Below are positions 43,940 through 53,784 of a stretch of 64,000 nt of DNA, one piece after another; positions within the stretch are counted from its first letter, which is position 1; each line of letters begins with the position of its first letter. The stretch comes from Bacillus oleivorans (GTDB taxonomy: Bacteria > Bacillota > Bacilli > Bacillales > JC228), in contig NZ_OAOP01000008.1 in NCBI RefSeq assembly GCF_900207585.1, positions 153,769-217,768 of the forward strand, in the 5' to 3' direction. The translations under genes were made by a program, and so were the position numbers. The notes beneath the pieces were generated by a model. It did not search any database. It was not told the origin of the DNA and worked only from the letters and a program-made list of their open reading frames with translations.

Positions 43940-44965
43940 TTAATCACGCATTTTTGGATCGAATGCATCCCGTAAGCCATCAGCTAGGAGATTGAAGCAA
44001 ATCATAATGATACTTAAAATGACTGCTGGGAATATTAATACATGCGGGAATATTTGCATAGCTTGATATCCATCCTCGATTAATGTTCCGAGTGATGCAT
44101 ATGGAGATTGCAGTCCTAAACCAATAAAACTTAAGAAAGCTTCAAAAAAGATAGCATTTGGAATCGTAAACATCGTGTTAATAATAATGACACCTGCCAG
44201 ATTAGGAAGTAAATGCTTCATAATCACTCGCTTGTTGCTTGCTCCCAGTGTTTTGGATGCCAACACTTATTCCTGATTCTTTAGCTTCAGCACCTGTCCG
44301 CGGACAACCCTCGCCATTCCCGTCCACCCTGTAATCGTCAGGGCAATCGTAATGGAAAGAATTCCTGGTTTCATGATTAAGATCATTAACACAACTACAA
44401 TTAAGATTGGGATTCCTACTAATACCTCAATGATCCGCTGCATGACCTGATCGACTTTGCCGCCGTAATATGCAGAGATACCGCCATACGCAACACCAAT
44501 CACCATGTCAATAAAAGCGGCCAAGAAAGCAATATAAAGGGAAATCTTAGTTCCTTCCCAAACTCGCGTAAATATATCACGGCCTAATGAATCAGTTCCA
44601 AACCAAAAATATTCTTCTATCCCCTGTTCGGCATATAAATCTACTTCTTCTCCATATCTCTCGACCTTTCCATCAAATGGAAGCCATTCAATATTTTCGA
44701 GGACTGGAATTTTAGGAGGCAGGTTTGATCGGTTTGTATCCTGATCTTCCAATGAGTATTCATTCAAATAAGGACCAACAAAAGCCATTACGATAAAGAA
44801 TAACAGGAGAAATAGACTGACCACTGCCCCTTTGTTTTTCTTTAACCGTCTCCAGGCATCCTGCATAAAGGTTAAACTTGGTTTTGCAATGACTTCACGT
44901 TCGTTTTGATTGACTTCAACAGGCTCAAAACTTGATTTCGGGAGTTGTTCTTCATTCAATTTCAT
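43940..44965 (-). pseudogene. oppC: Oligopeptide ABC transporter permease OppC, interrupted by an in-frame TAA
   Basis: A single reading frame encodes a normal-length OppC (about 341 codons) but contains TAA at 44269-44267. Upstream is a 232-aa part ending ARVVRGQVLKLKNQE. Downstream, in the same frame, comes VLASKTLGASNKRVIMKHLL, where family members have Tyr at the stop position (QEYVLA). The stop falls in the EAA loop that contacts the ATPases. A GTG directly follows the stop (TAAGTG), but without a ribosome site of its own beyond the coding sequence. The part before the stop lacks the last two membrane helices. Possible explanations are a real point mutation, suppression/readthrough, or a sequence error. 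Confidence 0.85.
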
Positions 44966-45894
44966 TATGACTTCCCTCCCGCTAAACGAATTCGTGGATC
45001 AATAATTCCATAAAGAACATCGACTACAAAAATGATAAAGACAAATAAGGCAGCAAAAAGCATGGTAGTCCCCATAATTATCGGATAATCATTTACCAAA
45101 ATTGCAGTTACAAACTGGTCTCCTATCCCCGGAATGGAGAAAATGTTTTCAATAACAAGAGAACCCGTCATTAAACTTACAGCAAGAGGTCCTAATACGG
45201 TAATAAGAGGTATTAAAGCATTTCTTAATGCATGCCTTACCGTAATTTCAAAGGAGCTGGCACCTTTAGCCCGAGCAAGCTGGATATAATCAGAACCAAG
45301 TACTTCAATTAATTCAGTTCTCATGAATCGGGCTGCTGTGGCAATTGGGAACATAGCTAATGAAATCGTTGGCAAAATACTGTAGGAAAAGCCTTTCCAA
45401 GTTCCCACAGGAAGCCACCCCATCTTAACAGCTACAAAATATTGAAGCAGGGCTGCAAAAACAAAGGACGGAATCGATTTGCCCAGTACTGCAATAAATG
45501 TGCTCCCATAATCAATCCAGCTGTTTTGATAAAGAGCCGAAAAAATTCCAAGTAAAACTCCAAATAATGTTCCAAATACAATCGCTTGCAGACCTAAAGT
45601 TATAGAAGGACCTACACGATCCATGATTAAATCTGTTACTTCGCGATTATCAAATTGGAACGATATCCCCATATCCCCTTTTAACAGGTTCCCTAAATAG
45701 CTTACATATTGAACAGGAACAGGCTTGTCTAAATTGTATCTTTGTTCTAAAATGGCTAGTTGTTCTTCAGACAATTTATCTTGGGCGGAAAATGGCGTAC
45801 CAGGGAGAAGCTTCATTAAGAAGAAAGTGAACGTAGCGACAATCCATAGGGTAATTAACATATAGATGAGTCGCTTAGTAACATACTTTGCCAT
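44965..45894 (-). CDS. oppB: Oligopeptide ABC transporter permease OppB
   Basis: A 309-aa permease with six membrane helices. It has MLITLWIVATFTFFLMKLLP at the N-terminus and the EAA loop (DYIQLARAKGASSFEITVRH), then NIFSIPGIGDQFVTAI. It starts at ATG 45894 behind GGAGGTGTAAAA. Its TAA overlaps the oppC ATG (TAATG). A hairpin separates it from oppA. Confidence 0.96.
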   Translation of the reverse strand: MAKYVTKRLIYMLITLWIVATFTFFLMKLLPGTPFSAQDKLSEEQLAILEQRYNLDKPVPVQYVSYLGNLLKGDMGISFQFDNREVTDLIMDRVGPSITLGLQAIVFGTLFGVLLGIFSALYQNSWIDYGSTFIAVLGKSIPSFVFAALLQYFVAVKMGWLPVGTWKGFSYSILPTISLAMFPIATAARFMRTELIEVLGSDYIQLARAKGASSFEITVRHALRNALIPLITVLGPLAVSLMTGSLVIENIFSIPGIGDQFVTAILVNDYPIIMGTTMLFAALFVFIIFVVDVLYGIIDPRIRLAGGKS

Positions 45895-45952
45895 TTTTAC
45901 ACCTCCATCTCCAAAATTAATTCATTCATCTAGTTTTTTATAAACAGGAAAG

Positions 45953-45978
45953 AGAGAGTATATTTCCATATACTCTCT
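45953..45978 (-). terminator. Intercistronic hairpin between oppA and oppB
   Basis: AGAGAGTATAT-TTCC-ATATACTCTCT, a perfect 11-bp stem. It has no long T tract; position suggests partial termination or mRNA stabilisation giving excess OppA. Confidence 0.8.
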
Positions 45979-46008
45979 TCTGTCCTATGCAAAGAGTATT
46001 AATTGATT

Positions 46009-47673
46009 TTATTTTTCAATCGTTACCCATTTGTAGCTATAAGTTGGACCAAACGGATGCACTACAAGTCCTTTTACGTAATCCTGAATAAGCAATGATT
46101 TACCTTCCTGATATAGAGGGGCAATCGCTGCATCTTCTTCAAGTAATATCCGTTCAGCTTCTTGTAATGCTTCAAAGCGCTCGACTGGCTGATTTGCAAG
46201 AGTAGTTTTTGCGTCATTGATTAAGCGGTCATACTCAGGATTTGAATAAGCCATATTGTTGTTTCCTCCGCCTGTTACCCATAGGTCAGAGAATGTCATT
46301 GGATCCTGATAGTCTGGACCCCATCCTGCTACTTGGAGGTCATAATCAAGATTTGTATCACGTTGCAGACGTACGCTAAATGGTACTTCTGATAAAGTAA
46401 TGGTTAAGCCTGGGAGATTCTTCTCGAGCTGATTCTTTAACCATTCATCCATTCTCTTTGCATTGTCTGTATCACCGCCAAGAATTTCAAGCGTCAATTC
46501 AGTAACTCCAAGCTCAGCTAGTCCTTGTTCCCAATATTTCTTCGCTTCCTCTGGGTTGTGCTCAAGCATGTTGCCGTTTGCTTCTCTGAAATCTTCCCCT
46601 GATTCTGGATGGGTTACAAAATCTTGTGGTACAGCAAAGTTTGCACCAATTGAGCCATTTTTCAGAATATCTTCGGCCAAATTATCTTTATCGATAGCAA
46701 GTGCAATTGCTCTTCTAATATTTTCATTTTGTAAAACTTCACGATCTTGGTTCATTTTTATCCAGAAAATCGTTGGTTCCAGATATGAAACAAAGTTAGG
46801 ATCTTCTTTATATTTTGTTACATAGTCAGAAGATAACTCACCTGAAATATCTGTATCGCCAGCTTCATAATAGTTAACTCTAGATTGAGAATCCTTTGCA
46901 ACAGTCACATTTATACGTTCCAGTTGAACAGTATCTTTATCCCAATATTGGTCGTTTTTTTCAAAGTCCCAGGATTGACCTGTACCGTTCCAATTTGAGA
47001 GTACGAAAGGACCATTATAAACGAGACTGTCACTATTTAAAGCGAATTGATTACCTTGTTCTTTTACAAATGCTTCATTCTGAGGATAGAATGTTGGAAA
47101 AGTCATAAGAGAGATGAAATATGGAACTGGTCTCTCTAGAGTAACGACTAAGGTACGGTCGTCTTGGGCTTGTACACCTAATTCCTCAGGTGGCAGTTCT
47201 CCTGTCGAAACTTGTGTCGCATTTTTAATAACCCCATTCATCATATATGGCCCATATTCAGAACCGGTTTCTGGGTCAACGGCTTTTCTCCATGCAAAAA
47301 CGAAATCATTTGCTGTTACCGGATCACCATTTGACCATTTAGCATCTTCACGAAGTGTGAACGTATAAACTGTTTCTTCTTCATTTACTTCGTAGTCTTC
47401 TGCTACAGCCGATTCAGGTTCGTTTTCCTGATTAAGTCTCATTAACCCTTCAAATACTTGGTTCATAACGTTAAATCCAACTTCATCAGTTGCTAAAACA
47501 CTATCCATTGTTGGAATTTCAGCGGATTCTGTAATACGGAGCACTTGTTCTGCTTCTCCGCCTTCTCCTCCGCCTTCGTTTGCTCCTTGATCGCCACCGC
47601 CGTAACACCCTGCAAGAAAAACGCTCGCAGCTAATGCAATGGCCAAAAATGAATAAAATTTTGACTTTTTCAT
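46009..47673 (-). CDS. oppA: Oligopeptide-binding lipoprotein OppA
   Basis: A 554-aa extracellular receptor of the SBP_bac_5 family. The lipobox is SVFLAGC (Cys near 23), followed by a Gly/Glu linker. Family segments are FTLREDAKWSNGDPVTANDF near residue 110, NENIRRAIALAIDKDNLA, GADWGPDYQDPMTF-like AGWGPDYQDPMTFSDL, and NQPVERFEALQEAERILLEE. It starts at ATG 47673 behind AGGGAGG. It heads oppABCDF; the 266-base gap upstream should carry the promoter. Confidence 0.96.
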   Translation of the reverse strand: MKKSKFYSFLAIALAASVFLAGCYGGGDQGANEGGGEGGEAEQVLRITESAEIPTMDSVLATDEVGFNVMNQVFEGLMRLNQENEPESAVAEDYEVNEEETVYTFTLREDAKWSNGDPVTANDFVFAWRKAVDPETGSEYGPYMMNGVIKNATQVSTGELPPEELGVQAQDDRTLVVTLERPVPYFISLMTFPTFYPQNEAFVKEQGNQFALNSDSLVYNGPFVLSNWNGTGQSWDFEKNDQYWDKDTVQLERINVTVAKDSQSRVNYYEAGDTDISGELSSDYVTKYKEDPNFVSYLEPTIFWIKMNQDREVLQNENIRRAIALAIDKDNLAEDILKNGSIGANFAVPQDFVTHPESGEDFREANGNMLEHNPEEAKKYWEQGLAELGVTELTLEILGGDTDNAKRMDEWLKNQLEKNLPGLTITLSEVPFSVRLQRDTNLDYDLQVAGWGPDYQDPMTFSDLWVTGGGNNNMAYSNPEYDRLINDAKTTLANQPVERFEALQEAERILLEEDAAIAPLYQEGKSLLIQDYVKGLVVHPFGPTYSYKWVTIEK

Positions 47674-47939
47674 CTAAAAACCTCCCTGAATATTAAATTA
47701 GTTTAGAAATGGCATCTATATGTAAATCATTTACATAAAGTAATGAGCCATACGAAAAAATACGACTTTATTCGACATTTACCATGATAAAATATATATT
47801 CAAAAAACTCAATCGTTATTTTAGTATAAGTTGAATTAGTTTTAATTATCTATTTATTGCGATATAATATCATTTTTGATTCATTTATAATTTTGTTACA
47901 ATAATGTAATATTATTCTTAAATAGTTGGTGGATAATGA

Positions 47940-48290
47940 ATGGACAAATGGAAGAATATAGGGATTGCCGCCATGCTTTTTCAAATATTGATACTTATTT
48001 ACGGCAATTTTGTTAAAGGTGCTGTAACACTAGATATTTTCGTGAATGGGAATTTTTATATCGGATTAATTTTATTGATGGCCGGGCTGTTTGTTATGAT
48101 TGCCAAAAACGGTTTTTTTGATGTAATCACAAACGGGGTCCGATATGTCTTTTTTAGAAGACAAATGGAGGACGATCAGGAAGGTTACCGCTCATTTTCA
48201 GCTTTATTGAGTCTTTCACCCCACTGGCCAATTGGAACAGGAATCGTGCTCCTGGCTTTATCCATTATTTGCTTGTTTTTTATGCGATAG
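47940..48290 (+). CDS. DUF3899-like membrane protein
   Basis: A 116-aa protein with three hydrophobic segments (IAAMLFQILILIYGNFV, FYIGLILLMAGLFVMIA, GTGIVLLALSIICLFFM) and a charged middle (FFRRQMEDDQEGYRS). The layout fits DUF3899. It starts at ATG 47940, with only GGTGGATA upstream. It lies between the divergent oppA and the trpS leader. Function unknown. Confidence 0.7.
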   Translation: MDKWKNIGIAAMLFQILILIYGNFVKGAVTLDIFVNGNFYIGLILLMAGLFVMIAKNGFFDVITNGVRYVFFRRQMEDDQEGYRSFSALLSLSPHWPIGTGIVLLALSIICLFFMR

Positions 48291-48339
48291 TATTGATTCC
48301 ATTGGAATTAGCCAATATAATAGAAGAAAATAGCTTATA

Positions 48340-49610
<1,271 letters not shown>

Positions 49611-49635
49611 TGCCGTTTAAGTACTCGAAGACTCA

Positions 49636-49790
49636 TTTCCACTGCCTGATATAAATAAAAGATTGTAGCAGTGGAAAGTGGGAAAGCGAGCTAGGCGAGA
49701 CCCCGCATTGAGGAACGAGCCAGGAGGCTCGTTTGGTACGCCCGCGGAAAGCGAAGTGTATTCGGGCGGCATTGTGTAAGCAACAATGCG
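49636..49790. repeat. Structured intergenic repeat after trpS
   Basis: A chain of hairpins: TTTCCACTGC / GCAGTGGAAA (49636-49677), AACGAGCC-agga-GGCTCGTT (49714-49733), GCCCG...CGGGC (about 49739-49767) and GCATTGT / ACAATGC (about 49769-49789). The stretch CGCGGAAAGCGAAGTG is familiar from intergenic repeats of many Bacillus genomes. No coding potential. GC content is higher than the surroundings. Confidence 0.65.
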
Positions 49791-49845
49791 AAAATAGACT
49801 TACAAACAAGAAATATAATTGCTGATAAAAAATAAGATGTAATAC

Positions 49846-49881
49846 AAAGAGTTCAGCTCATTGACGGCTGGGCTCTTTTTT
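49846..49881 (+). terminator. Candidate trpS terminator
   Basis: AAAGAGTTCAGC / GCTGGGCTCTTT (two G-T pairs), nine-base loop, then TTTTT. It lies 236 bases beyond trpS, after the structured repeat. Confidence 0.8.
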
Positions 49882-49907
49882 GTGGTTCGGGATTGTGACG
49901 GAGAGGA

Positions 49908-50125
49908 TTTTTGGAGCGAAAGTAATGAGGTTGGAGCGAAATTTACATTTTTGAGCACAAATCAAGGGTTTGGAGCGTCTTTTTCGTTTTTGGAGCACGA
50001 GCCCAGCGGATTTCCTGCTTTTAGGAGCGGGGTTCAGGGAGATTGGAGCGGGAAACTAGGGTTTTGAGCACAAATTTAAATTTTGGAGCGGTACCTCTAA
50101 GCTTGAAGCATGAAAATTTGGGTAT
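49908..50125. repeat. 20-bp tandem array B (TTTTGGAGCG core)
   Basis: Ten units with core TTTGGAGCG or TTTGAGCAC. The GAGC words fall at 49913, 49933, 49952, 49972, 49992, 50024, 50045, 50065, 50085 and 50105 (the last as GAAGC). Spacing is 19-21 bp except one 32-bp step. Sequence between cores is not conserved. No ORF is maintained. It is immediately followed by array C. Confidence 0.82.
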
Positions 50126-50136
50126 GATAATTAAGT

Positions 50137-50515
50137 AATTGGGCTCGAATCACCATTTTTGGGCGGCTTCGTGACTTTTTTGGGCTGGACTATGACATTT
50201 TTGGGCGGGTTTTACAATGTAATGGGCGATTGCCCCTAGTAATTGGGCGCTTCTCCCGTTTAATTGGGCGGGAAATTTTGTAATTGGGCCGCCACCATAA
50301 TATTTGGGCAGTATTCTCGTTTTTTGGGCGGTCACCACAATATTTGGGCGGTATTCTCGTTTTTTGGGCGGTCACCACTATATTTGGGCGACAATCTCGA
50401 TAATTGGGCGGACACCACAATATTTGGGCGACAATCTCGATAATTGGGCGGATACCACAATATTTGGGCGACAATCTCGATAATTGGGCAGATACCACAA
50501 TATTCTGGCGGCAAA
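50137..50515. repeat. 20-bp tandem array C (TTTGGGCG core) with 40-bp dimers
   Basis: Nineteen units with core TTGGGCG. GGGC lies at 50141, 50161, 50182, 50203, 50224, 50245 and 50266, then exactly every 20 bp from 50286 to 50486, with TGGC at 50506. From 50301 to 50500 the units alternate in five 40-bp dimers, e.g. TATTTGGGCGACAATCTCGA then TAATTGGGCGGATACCACAA; the last three dimers are almost identical. The minus-strand open frames across it are a by-product of the repetition. Confidence 0.92.
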
Positions 50516-50596
50516 CTTTTCTTTACCACATAACAAAATATACGCACATTTTATAAAACAATTATCCACAAGCTGGGAATTTTATAATAAACAATA

Positions 50597-50641
50597 AAGC
50601 CGACTGCAGCTGGTCTATCACCATTGCAGTCGGTCTTTTTA
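50597..50641. terminator. Terminator of yjbA
   Basis: AAGCCGACTGCA / TGCAGTCGG-t-CTT stem with a 16-base loop and T's on the plus-strand side; it begins five bases from the yjbA stop and may serve both directions. Confidence 0.8.
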
Positions 50642-50645
50642 TTTG

Positions 50646-51392
50646 TTAATTGACCTTTGATCCATTTTCAATTTCCCAAAGTTTTTCAAAAAATGGCTGT
50701 CCCTTTATCATATGTTCGCATAATATCTTATGCTTGTCCGTCCATCCATGCTTGACTTCATTATATAACCGATTCCATGCTTCTTCAAAGCTCAAGTCCT
50801 GTATGGAGAGATAGTCTTCAGGAGACCATTCGGTTAACCAGTATCTTACTTCAGCCGCATTTTTTGTACCGTTGAGCTGATCCATGGCCATTAAAAGTAA
50901 TTGTTTCAGCTGTCTTTCTTTTCTTGTTAAGCCATTCATGTAAGATGGCGATGGTGATAATATATGGTACTCCTTATGTAAAAAGCTTTCAGGAATCTCA
51001 TAGTGAATAGGTTCCTGGTTATCAACCATATCATAAACGAGCTGTTCCTGACGCGGAATGAGTCTGCTTTTCCGTACTGGTATTTTGTAACCGATTGTAT
51101 CAACCGCCATAATCCCCAAACCGTCTGTCACAATAAAGCAATAGTCTACTTGAATTCTTTCGTGATTTTTCCGCAGGTATGCCTTTTGATACACCTCTTC
51201 TAATAGCTGTTTGGGAAGCTCAGCTAAATCATTTTCAATATAGAAAAATACTTCAGGTGTTACTTTGATCAAGGGAACTTGATCTAATAACTCAATACTA
51301 TCCTCTTTTCTCCATTCGTGAAAATGACAAACATTATATCCATTTTCTTCACCTTCAAACCAATTCACCCAAACGTCGTGGAGATATAACAT
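50646..51392 (-). CDS. yjbA: UPF0736 family protein YjbA
   Basis: A 248-aa soluble protein of the UPF0736/DUF3603 family, beginning [20 protein letters not shown] and containing [20 protein letters not shown] and [20 protein letters not shown]. The start is ATG 51392 behind GAGGGGTGCAAGT. Function unknown. It lies between the app operon and trpS, as in B. subtilis. Confidence 0.9.
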   Translation of the reverse strand: MLYLHDVWVNWFEGEENGYNVCHFHEWRKEDSIELLDQVPLIKVTPEVFFYIENDLAELPKQLLEEVYQKAYLRKNHERIQVDYCFIVTDGLGIMAVDTIGYKIPVRKSRLIPRQEQLVYDMVDNQEPIHYEIPESFLHKEYHILSPSPSYMNGLTRKERQLKQLLLMAMDQLNGTKNAAEVRYWLTEWSPEDYLSIQDLSFEEAWNRLYNEVKHGWTDKHKILCEHMIKGQPFFEKLWEIENGSKVN

Positions 51393-51478
51393 ACTTGCAC
51401 CCCTCAAAACCTTTGTTTTGCTTTCAGTATGGGCAGGATGAAGTAAAATTATTCCTCTTTAACCATTAGAAAAAAGTT

Positions 51479-51703
51479 TTAATCCTCTCTCCCTATACCA
51501 GGAAAATAAATACTAAACCAGATCAGTAAAATACCGAACGGCAACAGAAGACATTCAATATTTGTACTAATATAGTAAAGATAATCGGTAAACTCAAATC
51601 CGGTAGTTAGTAAGTTTAAATAAGCAATGGTACTAACACCGCCAATTACACTTAATCCAAATCCTGTAAATAAGATAAAAATCCGATAGCTCAATGCACT
51701 CAT
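51479..51703 (-). CDS. 74-aa membrane protein
   Basis: Two hydrophobic helices (IFILFTGFGLSVIGGVSTIA and CLLLPFGILLIWFSIYFPGI) joined by a polar loop, with a short acidic tail. The ATG at 51703 follows AAAAGGATGAG. It lies between yjbA and appC on the same strand. Not recognised. Confidence 0.7.
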   Translation of the reverse strand: MSALSYRIFILFTGFGLSVIGGVSTIAYLNLLTTGFEFTDYLYYISTNIECLLLPFGILLIWFSIYFPGIGRED

Positions 51704-51816
51704 CCTTTTTGCATCTTTACTACATATCTATGTTTGTCCACCTTTCTATAGTACAGGCTCTTCTAACAACATAAATGCAGAGGTATATAGCAAGAATCCA
51801 ATTTGAGATAATAAAA

Positions 51817-51847
51817 AAAATCTATCATACGCAGTATGATAGATTTT
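51817..51847. terminator. Terminator of the app operon
   Basis: AAAATCTATCATAC-gca-GTATGATAGATTTT, a perfect 14-bp stem that overlaps the appC stop. Confidence 0.92.
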
Positions 51848-52754
51848 AACGAGCAGATTTAGGATTCAATGCGTCTTTAATACCTTCACCGATAAAGTTA
51901 ATAGAAAGAGTTGTAAATACAATAATCAGTGCCGGTGGTGCCCACATCCAAGGTTTATCTTGTAATACATCAGGCTCATTCGCAAATGAGAGCATGTTAC
52001 CCCAGCTTGGAACTTGAGACGGTACACCAAAGCCCAGATAACTTAAACCTGCCTCAGCCACGATCATCCCTGCAAACGTAATAGTTGCTTGAACAATGAT
52101 AGTAGAGAGGACATTTGGCAATAAGTGCTTAATGATAACCTTCGAAGGAGAACATCCAATTGAAACAGCAGCCAATATATATTCGTTTTCCCTTTCGGCT
52201 AAAATTTTACTCCGAACAATCCGTGCTATTCCACCCCATGATAAGAATCCGATTACCATAATTAATACCCAGACACCACTAACAATCCCAAACAATATTG
52301 TATTCAAAACGATAACAAACACCATGAATGGGAAGTTAAGAACGAAGTCTGTAAATCTCATTAGCAGATTATCAACAGCCCCGCCAAAGTATCCGGCAAT
52401 AGCTCCAACAATCGTACCAAATGTAATAACGATGATCGTACAAGCCATACCTACAAGAAGTGATATTCTACCACCATATAACAACCTAGTGAATACATCA
52501 CGACCATTTTTATCGGTACCGAGCCAATGCTCACCGGATGGTTCTAATGACATTGCACTAATATTAACCTTAGTAATATCCTGAGTTGTAATATATGGTG
52601 CTAAAAAGGAAATGACTGACACAAATAGCAAAAAGCAAATACTTATCATCGCAAGTTTATTTCGTAAAAACTTACGTCGAGCAATGGCCCATGGAGACAT
52701 GCTTTTTGGCGGTTTGACTTGGGTGTTAGTTGACTTTTCTAATTTCGTTTCCAT
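51846..52754 (-). CDS. appC: Oligopeptide ABC transporter permease AppC
   Basis: A 302-aa permease with an N-terminal OppC-type segment (SPWAIARRKFLRNKLAMISI), LGTDKNGRDVFTRLLYGGRI, and the EAA loop (NEYILAAVSIGCSPSKVIIKHLL is the corresponding region, with EYILA intact). It starts at ATG 52754 behind TAGGAGGATGGCAG. Last gene of appDFABC. Unlike oppC in this window it is uninterrupted. Confidence 0.95.
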   Translation of the reverse strand: METKLEKSTNTQVKPPKSMSPWAIARRKFLRNKLAMISICFLLFVSVISFLAPYITTQDITKVNISAMSLEPSGEHWLGTDKNGRDVFTRLLYGGRISLLVGMACTIIVITFGTIVGAIAGYFGGAVDNLLMRFTDFVLNFPFMVFVIVLNTILFGIVSGVWVLIMVIGFLSWGGIARIVRSKILAERENEYILAAVSIGCSPSKVIIKHLLPNVLSTIIVQATITFAGMIVAEAGLSYLGFGVPSQVPSWGNMLSFANEPDVLQDKPWMWAPPALIIVFTTLSINFIGEGIKDALNPKSAR

Positions 52755-52765
52755 CTGCCATCCTC

Positions 52766-53731
52766 CTAATCCAACCGAATCCGCGGATCAACAATTCCAT
52801 ATAATAGATCGGCAACTAAGTTTCCAACTAGAACCAGAAATGAGAACATTAATGTTAATACCATTAATACGTTATAGTCACGGTTCGTAACTGAGTTTAA
52901 GAATAATTGTCCAATTCCAGGGTAAGTAAAGATCGTTTCAGTAATAATCGCTCCACTTACGATGGAAACAAGGTCAAACCCTAAGAACGTAACAAGCGGA
53001 ATAATCGAGTTACGAAGAATGTGTACATTATAAATCTTAGATTCTGCTGTACCTTTTGCACGTGCAGTACGTACAAAATCTTTTCTGCTATTCTCGATAA
53101 TATCATTCCGTAAAAACTGAGTATATGATGCCGTACTAAGCATTCCTAAACATAATGCTGGTAAAATAACATGGTGTACCCGACTTAAAAAGTAATCAAA
53201 GGTGCCTTTTTCTAGCTCAATATTTACAGATCCATTTGACGGAAACCAGTCCAAGCCAAATGCAAAAATGTATATTGAAAACACGGCTGCTACGAAAGAT
53301 GGAATCGCGAAACCCAGATAGTTATAGCCTGCTATTAAATGATCCCCTAGCGTATATGGCTTACGACCTGCATACATACCTAACGCAAATGCCATAATGT
53401 ACGTAATTATTATTGATGATAGTCCCAAAAATATTGTATTTGGCAAGCGTTCCAGGATTAATTCTTCGGCAGGAATTTTATAACGTGTCGATTTCCCAAA
53501 ATCACCTTGTAGAATATTAGAAATCCAGTTAAAGTATTGCTGAGGTAACGGATCGTTATATCCAAGCTTCTCCCTCATCATTTCGATGTATTCGGGATCC
53601 GTATTCGTTGGATCTATTTCCCCACTGAGTGAGTCCCCTGGCATTAATTTAGCCAGGGTAAACACTACAATGGAGATAAGGAAAAGCATCGGAATCATTC
53701 CTAGTATTCTTCGAAGTGTGTACTTAATCAT
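52766..53731 (-). CDS. appB: Oligopeptide ABC transporter permease AppB
   Basis: A 321-aa permease with six helices (MLFLISIVVFTLAKLMPGDS near the start), NFGKST-type motif DFGKSTRYKIP, the EAA region (RKDFVRTARAKGTAESKIYN) and FTYPGIGQLFLNSVTNRDYN. It starts at ATG 53731 behind AAGGAGAATGCATA. It lies 11 bases before appC. Confidence 0.95.
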   Translation of the reverse strand: MIKYTLRRILGMIPMLFLISIVVFTLAKLMPGDSLSGEIDPTNTDPEYIEMMREKLGYNDPLPQQYFNWISNILQGDFGKSTRYKIPAEELILERLPNTIFLGLSSIIITYIMAFALGMYAGRKPYTLGDHLIAGYNYLGFAIPSFVAAVFSIYIFAFGLDWFPSNGSVNIELEKGTFDYFLSRVHHVILPALCLGMLSTASYTQFLRNDIIENSRKDFVRTARAKGTAESKIYNVHILRNSIIPLVTFLGFDLVSIVSGAIITETIFTYPGIGQLFLNSVTNRDYNVLMVLTLMFSFLVLVGNLVADLLYGIVDPRIRLD

Positions 53732-53747
53732 TATGCATTCTCCTTAT

Positions 53748-53770
53748 CCATCGTTAAAAAAAAGCGATGG
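53748..53770 (-). terminator. Intercistronic hairpin between appA and appB
   Basis: CCATCG / CGATGG with an 11-base loop made mainly of T's on the minus strand. A short hairpin placed like the one between oppA and oppB. Confidence 0.55.
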
Positions 53771-53784
53771 GGGAGAGGAGAGGA

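Noticed and set aside
47114..47368. Plus-strand ORFs inside oppA
   Set aside because: Shadow frames of a well-supported gene; no ribosome site and no family features.
50286..50506. CRISPR array
   Set aside because: Units are contiguous 20-mers or 40-mers with no unique spacers of 30-40 bp, repeats are too short and variable, and no cas gene is present.
50137..50569. Minus-strand open frames of 62-102 aa across array C
   Set aside because: They arise because stop codons are absent from the repeated unit in those frames. The 20-bp period shifts frame at each unit, there is no ribosome site, and composition is set by the repeat.
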